A DNA stretch of 11,726 bases from Pseudomonadota bacterium (GTDB lineage: Bacteria; Pseudomonadota; Alphaproteobacteria; Rhizobiales; Beijerinckiaceae), in assembly GCA_028876585.1 (NCBI GenBank), contig JAGWRL010000230.1:1-11726 (forward strand), given 5' to 3'. The notes beneath the pieces were generated by a model that was given only the letters and a program-made list of their open reading frames with translations, ran no database searches and was not told the DNA's origin. Positions 7,529 through 11,726 of the stretch are shown here, one piece after another; within the stretch, counting starts at the first letter, position 1, and each line of letters opens with the position of its first letter. A program made the position numbers and the translations under genes.

Positions 7529-7534
7529 CTCCCC
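7529..7534 (-). promoter_or_regulatory. Strong ribosome-binding site deciding the TTG start of the first permease
   Basis: On the minus strand GGGGAG lies 6 nt before a TTG codon at 7522-7520. An ATG just before this site opens only a five-codon frame (MGRSY) that ends across the TTG, so it is not an alternative start for the permease. Confidence 0.65.
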
Positions 7535-7556
7535 ATTTGCATGGCGCAGGCTTTAG

Positions 7557-8540
7557 CTATTTGGCGAGCGTCTTGATCTCGCCGGCGATGATCTTCGCCT
7601 TGACGGTCTCGACATATTTGCGCACGTCTTCCGGCACCGCCCGCTTCGCCTTGTCGTTGTAGATGAACTTCATCACATCGGTGTCCTTGAGGCCGAAGGC
7701 GACGTTGCTCTGCGGCAGCGCCGAGCCGTCCTTGATGCCGGCGACGATGCGCGAGACGCCGTGCGCGTAATCGGCGAGGTAGGTGCCGAGGATATTGTCG
7801 GGCGCGGTGGCGGTGATGTCGGAGAAAACGCCGAAAGTGGCGACGTTGGGGCCGGCCTCGCGCGCCGCCTGCACCGCGCCGATGCCGGCGGCGTCGGCGT
7901 CGGGAATGATGAAGTCCGCGCCATGCGCGATCATGTTGACCGCCGCCTCCTTCGCGGCGGTGACGTCCTGGAAATTGCCGATATAGACCGAGCTGACCGG
8001 CATGTCGGCCTTGGTGTCCTTGACGCCTTTGGTGAAGCCGTCGAGCGCTTCCTTGATCGGCGGGATCTCCATGCCGCCAACCAAGCCGGCGGACCTGCCC
8101 ATTTTCGCGGCGATCACGCCCATCAGATAAAACGGCTGGCTGGAATCGGTGTTGAGCCCGATCACCTTGCCCTTGTGGATGCTGCTCGACGAGATGAGGA
8201 ACCAGGTGTTGGGATATTCCTCGGCGACGGTCAGCGCCGCGTCCTGGAACTCGAAGCCGTGGCCGAGGATGACGTTGTAGCCCTGCGCCGCATAATCGCG
8301 GAACGCCTTCTCGAACGAGGCCGGATTCTGCTGCAATTCGACATAGGACACTTTCGCGCCGAGCTGCTTCTCGACCGCTTTCAGCGCATTGTAGGCGATG
8401 CGGTTCCAACCTTCCTCGGCGACGCTGCCGGGCACCAGCAGGCCCATCTTGAATGGGTCGGCGGCCTTCGCTGGCCCCAGCGCCATCAGGCTGGCGACGG
8501 CGCCGAGGGCGGTCAAACATTCTCTACGATCGAGTTTCAT
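7557..8540 (-). CDS. BMP-family (PnrA/Med-like) periplasmic substrate-binding protein
   Basis: Predicted 327-aa exported ligand receptor for the importer encoded downstream. It starts MKLDRREC with a short hydrophobic stretch ending GPAKA-ADP, giving cleavage near residue 26; the RR pair makes a Tat signal possible. There is no lipobox at the cleavage site, so it is probably soluble and not a lipoprotein. BMP patterns include GLLVPGSVAEEGWNRIAYN (33-51), ILGHGFEFQDAA (91-102), FYLMGVIAAKM (137-147) and IIPDADAAGIGAVQAA (211-226). Proteins of this family bind purine nucleosides or related compounds. ATG 8540 has AGGGAG 7 nt upstream and lies 11 bp after the amidohydrolase stop. The first transporter component to be translated follows the hydrolase gene, suggesting the ligand is its substrate or precursor. 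Confidence 0.92.
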   Translation of the reverse strand: MKLDRRECLTALGAVASLMALGPAKAADPFKMGLLVPGSVAEEGWNRIAYNALKAVEKQLGAKVSYVELQQNPASFEKAFRDYAAQGYNVILGHGFEFQDAALTVAEEYPNTWFLISSSSIHKGKVIGLNTDSSQPFYLMGVIAAKMGRSAGLVGGMEIPPIKEALDGFTKGVKDTKADMPVSSVYIGNFQDVTAAKEAAVNMIAHGADFIIPDADAAGIGAVQAAREAGPNVATFGVFSDITATAPDNILGTYLADYAHGVSRIVAGIKDGSALPQSNVAFGLKDTDVMKFIYNDKAKRAVPEDVRKYVETVKAKIIAGEIKTLAK

Positions 8541-8551
8541 GAGCGTTCTCC

Positions 8552-9829
8552 CTACTGCTGCATCGAAGTTCCATAGTCCGCGATGGGTCGCCCTTTGGCG
8601 AGGACGAGCATCCGGTCGGGCCCGCCGGCGATCAACCGTTCGACATCCTCGCAATCGGTGATCGCCATATTGGCCCAGGCCCCGGCTTTGAGCCCGTAAT
8701 CGGCGCCAAGACCCATCAGGCCGGCCGGAACGTGGGTGATCATGCCATAGGCGAGCGCCAACTCGCTGGCGTGCAGATGGCCGGCGAGCAGCGTCCAGCG
8801 CGCGATCTCCAGCATGTCGCCGGAGCCGGTGGGGATGAACGGATCCTGGATATTGTCGGAAGCGGCCGCGATCCTGACCCCGGCGCGCGCCAGCGGCGCG
8901 ACGCGCGTCAGGCCGCGCGGCGGCAGCATGTCCTGCCCGCGCCCCTGGAGATAAAGATTGGCGGCGGGCAAGGTGATGATCCCGATGTCGAGATCGAGGA
9001 TCGCGTCGCGGATGCGGGCGAACACATCGTCGCTCACCGCGCTCAGCACGCTGGCGTGGCCGAGCACGACGCGGCCGCGCATGCCGAACCGCCGCACCCG
9101 CTCGAACACCAGATCGAAGCGCTGGCGCGACGCGTCGAGATGCTCGTCCATATGCAGGTCGATCGGCTTGCCGTGACGCGCGGCGGCGGCGAACAATATG
9201 TCGAGATAGCGCTCGGGGTCCTCGGCGACCGCGACTGTGCCGCCGATCGCGTCGGCGCGCCGCGCGGCGGCGTCGATGTTGGCTTCGAGCCAGTCGTAAT
9301 CCTGCCGGGGATGCGGGATCATGAAGGCGACGAGTTGCAGGGTGAGCCGGTCCGCCCAAGCGGCGCGCAGATCGCTGAGGACGTCGAGGCCGACGAAGCC
9401 GGCGTCCTTGTCGACATTGACGTGACTGCGGATCGCCGTCGCGCCGCGCCTGAGGCAGCGGGCGAGAGTCTTCGCCGCGCGCGCCTTGACGTCGTCCGGC
9501 GTCACGCCGCGCGCGAAGGCGGCGAACGCGTCGCGTGCGCCCTGCAATGTTCCGGAGGGGTTGGGCGCGAATTTGAGCGCGCCGGTCTTGTCGAGATGCT
9601 GATGCGCGTCGACGAAGCCGGGCGCGATCGTCAACCCCGATGCGTCGATCCGCGGCGTGTCCGGAGACATCGCGCCATTGTCGCCGACGCGCTCAATCCG
9701 GCCTTTGGCGGAGACGGCGATGTAGAGTTGCCGCGCCTCGCCGCGCGGGCCGGTCAGCGCCGTCGCCCCGGTCAGCAGATAGCCCGAGGGGGCGCGACGA
9801 AGGTCCTGGAGCAGCCTGTCCCACCTCAT
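8552..9829 (-). CDS. CodA-like metal-dependent amidohydrolase (cytosine deaminase family)
   Basis: Predicted 425-aa cytoplasmic hydrolase of the amidohydrolase superfamily. Metal and catalytic features visible are APGFVDAHQHLDKT (69-82; H76, H78), SHVNVD (135-140), DLHMDEHLD (224-232; H226 metal, E229 acid/base), VVLGHAS (254-260; H258) and SDNIQDPF (324-331; D325). Order, spacing and LYLQGR (292-297) match cytosine deaminase CodA and relatives such as AtzC. Compared with CodA from memory, the pocket differs: FMI where CodA has FPQ, Asn where CodA has the second Asp of HDD, and Phe for Trp after DP. A different N-heterocycle is therefore likely, with deamination or dealkylamination as the reaction. 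ATG 9829 is preferred over ATG 9877: AGGAGG lies 10 nt upstream of 9829, nothing precedes 9877. First gene of the importer operon. Confidence 0.88.
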   Translation of the reverse strand: MRWDRLLQDLRRAPSGYLLTGATALTGPRGEARQLYIAVSAKGRIERVGDNGAMSPDTPRIDASGLTIAPGFVDAHQHLDKTGALKFAPNPSGTLQGARDAFAAFARGVTPDDVKARAAKTLARCLRRGATAIRSHVNVDKDAGFVGLDVLSDLRAAWADRLTLQLVAFMIPHPRQDYDWLEANIDAAARRADAIGGTVAVAEDPERYLDILFAAAARHGKPIDLHMDEHLDASRQRFDLVFERVRRFGMRGRVVLGHASVLSAVSDDVFARIRDAILDLDIGIITLPAANLYLQGRGQDMLPPRGLTRVAPLARAGVRIAAASDNIQDPFIPTGSGDMLEIARWTLLAGHLHASELALAYGMITHVPAGLMGLGADYGLKAGAWANMAITDCEDVERLIAGGPDRMLVLAKGRPIADYGTSMQQ

Positions 9830-9887
9830 CAAGCGCCTGCCTCCTGCCGGGAGACGCTGAGTTAAGCACCGAATCATTCATTCAACA

Positions 9888-9908
9888 AATTGATTATTCA
9901 TATCAATT
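9888..9908. promoter_or_regulatory. AT-rich inverted repeat upstream of the amidohydrolase operon
   Basis: AATTGAT-N7-ATCAATT is a perfect 7+7 bp inverted repeat, 59-79 bp upstream of the amidohydrolase start. Arms spaced by 7 bp resemble LysR-type operators in general layout, but the strict T-N11-A form is absent (the symmetric pair is G-N11-C; T-N13-A is present). It is a candidate site for the operon's own LysR regulator or for the GntR protein. Confidence 0.5.
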
Positions 9909-9922
9909 ATTGTGGAAAGACG

Positions 9923-9937
9923 AATAGTCGATCTATT
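9923..9937. repeat. Short inverted repeat in the divergent region
   Basis: AATAG-TCGAT-CTATT is a 5+5 bp inverted repeat with a 5-bp centre, 15 bp beyond the larger repeat at 9888-9908. It could be a half of a composite operator, but arms this short also arise by chance in AT-rich sequence. Confidence 0.25.
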
Positions 9938-10081
9938 GGGCAAAAGGCGCAAGCCGGGAGCGCTGCGCGAGCTAAAAAAGCGTCACTGGCGATGAGAGGC
10001 GAATAGGCGTCGAACTATATTGAAAGATCATAGTAATAGCGGGCGCAAGCGACGGTGTTTTGCGCGGTCCGCCGTAGCAAG

Positions 10082-10093
10082 TTGATTTATCAA
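10082..10093. promoter_or_regulatory. TTGAT-TT-ATCAA palindrome upstream of the GntR promoter
   Basis: A 5+5 bp inverted repeat with a 2-bp centre. Its arms TTGAT/ATCAA are the same as the inner arms of the repeat at 9888-9908, though the spacing differs (2 versus 7 bp). It lies about 27 bp upstream of the predicted GntR -35 box. A second site for the same regulator is possible; the different spacing argues for caution. Confidence 0.3.
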
Positions 10094-10115
10094 GGTTTTC
10101 GCGCCACTCACGAAA

Positions 10116-10155
10116 ATTGTTGACAATCCGCCCGACGCGTCGGATTGTTGACAAT
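10116..10155. promoter_or_regulatory. Tandem GntR operators (ATTGTTGACAAT twice)
   Basis: The 12-mer ATTGTTGACAAT, itself a palindrome with arms ATTGT/ACAAT and a TG centre, occurs at 10116-10127 and again at 10144-10155, 28 bp apart. Each is flanked on its inner side by CCG/CGG, so the whole forms a larger imperfect inverted repeat. FCD-type GntR regulators bind TTGT-N2/3-ACAA-like sites, and these lie 32 bp before the GntR start codon. Autoregulation is the natural reading. Confidence 0.7.
10120..10148 (+). promoter_or_regulatory. Putative promoter of the GntR-XDH operon, embedded in the tandem operators
   Basis: TTGACA (10120-10125) is a perfect -35 consensus inside the first operator. 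After 17 bp comes GATTGT (10143-10148), a 3-of-6 match to TATAAT, inside the second operator. Transcription would begin near 10155, about 33 nt before the chosen start codon. Both boxes would be covered by bound GntR dimers. The -10 box is weak. Confidence 0.45.
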
Positions 10156-10187
10156 GTCGCCGCATGAGGTTTGGGCAAGAGGCTGGG

Positions 10188-10925
10188 ATGGCGCCTGCGC
10201 AGCGCAGAAACGTAACCTTGGCGCCGGGGCTCCGGCGCGCGGCGTCGAGTGGCCCGGAGGCGGAGAATCGCGTCGTCGTCTCGGTGACGAACGCAATTCG
10301 CGAGTTTCGGCTGCGGCCGGGCGCGCGGCTGGTCGAGCGCGAGATCGCCCTGAATTCCGGCGCGAGTCGATCGGCGGTGCGCAATGGCCTGTTGCGGCTG
10401 GCGCAGAGTGGTCTGGTCGAACTCAGCCCCAATCGCGGCGCGACTATCGCGACCTGCTCGCCCAAGGAGGCGCGTGACGTCTTCGAGGCGCGCCGCGTCG
10501 TCGAGACCGCGGTGATTCGCCGCCTCGTGCAGATGGCGACGCCGGAGTTGATCGCCCGGCTGCTTTCGTTGGTCGAGGACGAGCGCCAGGCTTATGGCGC
10601 GCGACGCATCGCCCAGGCGCGCCAACTGTCGCGCGAGTTTCACCTGCTGCTCGCCGAACTCGCCGACAATGCCGCGCTGACCGGCTTTCTCAAGGATCTG
10701 ATCGAGAAACAACCTTTGCTGTCCTGGTCGGACGAGCGCGGCCGCGCCTGTTTTTGCGGCAATGCGGCGCATGCCGGCATCGTCGCCGCGATCGCTTGCG
10801 CCGACGCCGACGCGGCGGTCGAGCGCAACGCGCGCCATCTCGATGAACTCGAACACATGCTGATCGTCGAGCGCGAGGCGGGCGCGGCAGCCTTCGCCGC
10901 CGCGCCAAAAGGAGCCGCGCCATGA
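10188..10925 (+). CDS. GntR-family regulator, FadR/FCD subfamily
   Basis: Predicted 245-aa regulator. The winged helix runs from about 26 to 92, with AIREFRLRPGARLVEREIA (36-54), the recognition helix GASRSAVRNGLLRLAQSGLVE (58-78) and the wing PNRGATI (81-87). The C-terminal helical FCD domain follows from SPKEARDVFEARRVVE (91-106); D97, H152, H195 and H217 are placed like the metal/ligand residues of FCD regulators. ATG 10188 is chosen because AGAGG lies 5 nt upstream; an in-frame ATG at 10164 has no such site and nearly abuts the operator. The VRNGLL segment replaces the more common VREAL. The stop overlaps the next start as ATGA, so it is co-transcribed with the molybdenum-enzyme subunit. 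It probably represses this operon, and possibly the divergent importer operon, until a purine-like effector or small acid binds. Confidence 0.9.
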   Translation: MAPAQRRNVTLAPGLRRAASSGPEAENRVVVSVTNAIREFRLRPGARLVEREIALNSGASRSAVRNGLLRLAQSGLVELSPNRGATIATCSPKEARDVFEARRVVETAVIRRLVQMATPELIARLLSLVEDERQAYGARRIAQARQLSREFHLLLAELADNAALTGFLKDLIEKQPLLSWSDERGRACFCGNAAHAGIVAAIACADADAAVERNARHLDELEHMLIVEREAGAAAFAAAPKGAAP

Positions 10926-11726
10926 TGAATTTCGCCTATCATCGGCCGCGCACGCTGGCCGAGGCCTCGCGGCTGTTGCTCGACCACGGCGAGGCCAGCC
11001 TGTTCGCCGGCGGCACCGATCTGTTCGTCGAATTGCGCGAGGGCCTGCGCCAATGCCGGCACGCGATCGACCTGAAGGCGATCGCCGAGCTTGACGGCCT
11101 GAGCTTCGACGAAGTTCGCGGCCTCAGCATCGGCGCGCTCGCCACTGCGCGCGACATCGAGACTTCGCCGATCATCGCCGCCCATTACCCCGATCTGGCC
11201 GCCGCCGCGCGTTCGCTCGGCTCGATCCAGGTGCGCAACCGCGCGACGCTCACCGGCAACATCTGCCGCGCCTCGCCGTCGGCCGACCTGTCCGCGCCGC
11301 TGCTCGCCAATCAAGCCGAAGTCGACATTCATGGCCCGGCGGGACAGCGTCTTCTGCCGATCGAGCAATTCTTTCTTGGGCCGGGCCGGACGGCGCTGGC
11401 CGCCGGGGAGATCGTCACCGCGGTGAGCGTGCCGCCTCCGCAGCCGGGCAGCGGCCGAAGCTACCTCAAACTCGGCCGACGGCAGGCGATGGAACTGGCG
11501 ACGGTCGGCGTCGCCGCCGCGCTGCGCCTGGAGCAGGATCGTTGCGTGGAGGTGCGCATCGCGCTCGGCGCGGTGGCGCCGACGCCGATCCGCGCGCGCG
11601 GCGCCGAGCGCGCATTGCTCGGCCAGCCGCTGAGCCCGGCGGCGCTCGCCGCCGCCGCCGCCGCCGCGATGGCCGAATGCGCGCCGATCGACAACGTGCG
11701 CGCCTCCGCCGCCTATCGCCGCGACA
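10922..11726 (+). CDS. Xanthine dehydrogenase-family FAD-binding (medium) subunit, 3' end outside window
   Basis: The 268 visible residues form the FAD-binding subunit of a molybdenum hydroxylase (xanthine dehydrogenase / CO dehydrogenase medium subunit), which passes electrons between the iron-sulfur subunit and the acceptor. Family features are FAYHRPRTLAEA (4-15), the FAD motif FAGGTDLFVELREG (28-41), RSLGSIQVRNRATLTGNICRASPSADLSAPLLA (97-129) and LGRRQAMELATVGVAAAL (184-201), followed by the C-terminal domain. Such subunits are about 280-300 residues, so only the last part is missing. ATG 10922 overlaps the GntR stop by 4 bp and has AAAAGGAG ending 7 nt upstream; ATG 10925 is a minor alternative. 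Iron-sulfur and molybdopterin subunits should follow to the right. Xanthine or another N-heterocycle is the likely substrate given the neighbouring importer, but CO dehydrogenase-like oxidation of other compounds cannot be excluded from this subunit. Confidence 0.92.
   Translation, partial: MMNFAYHRPRTLAEASRLLLDHGEASLFAGGTDLFVELREGLRQCRHAIDLKAIAELDGLSFDEVRGLSIGALATARDIETSPIIAAHYPDLAAAARSLGSIQVRNRATLTGNICRASPSADLSAPLLANQAEVDIHGPAGQRLLPIEQFFLGPGRTALAAGEIVTAVSVPPPQPGSGRSYLKLGRRQAMELATVGVAAALRLEQDRCVEVRIALGAVAPTPIRARGAERALLGQPLSPAALAAAAAAAMAECAPIDNVRASAAYRRD

Larger units (their letters stand above)
9830..10187. other. Divergent intergenic region between amidohydrolase operon and GntR-XDH operon
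   Basis: These 358 bp contain no convincing gene. The stretches 9871-9937 and 10009-10127 are markedly AT-rich compared with the flanking genes. They contain the inverted repeats described separately (9888-9908, 9923-9937, 10082-10093, 10116-10155). The promoter of the minus-strand operon must lie here; I could not pick a sigma-70 box pair with confidence. The middle (about 9938-10008) shows nothing I recognise. Confidence 0.7.

Noticed and set aside
8732..9865. 377-aa open frame on the plus strand, antisense to the amidohydrolase
   Set aside because: The same composition artefact: no recognisable motif, and the opposite strand has all amidohydrolase metal-site motifs.
10132..10143. Perfect 12-bp palindrome CCGACGCGTCGG between the two GntR operators
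   Set aside because: It is GC-only apart from one A-T pair per arm, its centre does not coincide with that of the operator pair, and such palindromes arise readily by chance in GC-rich DNA. It is kept as part of the spacer and not called a separate site.
9972..10856. 294-aa minus-strand open frame covering the intergenic region and GntR gene
   Set aside because: Low-complexity Arg/Ala/Gln sequence, overlaps the operators and the GntR gene that carries clear family motifs, and has no family signature of its own.
11640..11672. GCC-repeat / poly-alanine tract near the end of the XDH FAD subunit
   Set aside because: Runs of Ala codons are common in GC-rich genomes and here fall in a helical C-terminal part; not a meaningful repeat.
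1..11726. Mobile elements, CRISPR arrays, tRNA or rRNA genes
   Set aside because: Looked for transposase-like frames, terminal repeats, regularly spaced repeats and tRNA-like cloverleaf sequence; none was seen. Gene packing and composition are even through the window.

Overview
The window is about 11.7 kb of GC-rich DNA with long, tightly packed genes. Codon third positions are dominated by G and C, and the regulator and transporter types present suggest an alphaproteobacterium, probably Hyphomicrobiales (Rhizobiales). This is an inference from composition and gene content; there is no rRNA or other marker to settle it. I see no RNA gene, CRISPR array, insertion sequence or phage gene.

Left block (1-2880). 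A minus-strand ABC importer operon of the polyamine/iron (PotD-PotA) type holds a periplasmic binding protein, an ATPase with a TOBE domain, and the first few codons of a further gene, expected to be a permease, running off the left edge. A MarR-family regulator diverges from it. The 137-bp gap between them has a perfect 9+9 bp inverted repeat overlapping a likely -35 box of the transporter promoter.

Central block (2929-9829, minus strand). Six genes form one apparent operon, with gaps of 7 to 34 bp: CodA-like amidohydrolase, BMP-family binding protein, two BPD_transp_2 permeases, a double-NBD ATPase, and last a LysR-type regulator. This is a complete nucleoside/nucleobase-type ABC importer led by a deaminase-like hydrolase. 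The LysR gene is convergent with the MarR gene.

Right block (9830-11726, plus strand). A 358-bp non-coding divergent region contains several inverted repeats. A GntR/FCD regulator then overlaps by 4 bp (ATGA) the FAD-binding subunit of a xanthine dehydrogenase-family molybdenum enzyme, which runs off the right edge.

Taken together, the centre and right blocks look like an uptake and catabolic locus for a purine or related N-heterocycle: the importer brings it in, the amidohydrolase removes an exocyclic amino or alkylamino group, and the molybdenum hydroxylase oxidises the ring. The substrate cannot be read from sequence. The amidohydrolase differs from E. coli CodA at several substrate-pocket positions, so cytosine is not the obvious candidate. 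The families are all known; the open questions are the substrate and the regulatory wiring (GntR, LysR and MarR sites).
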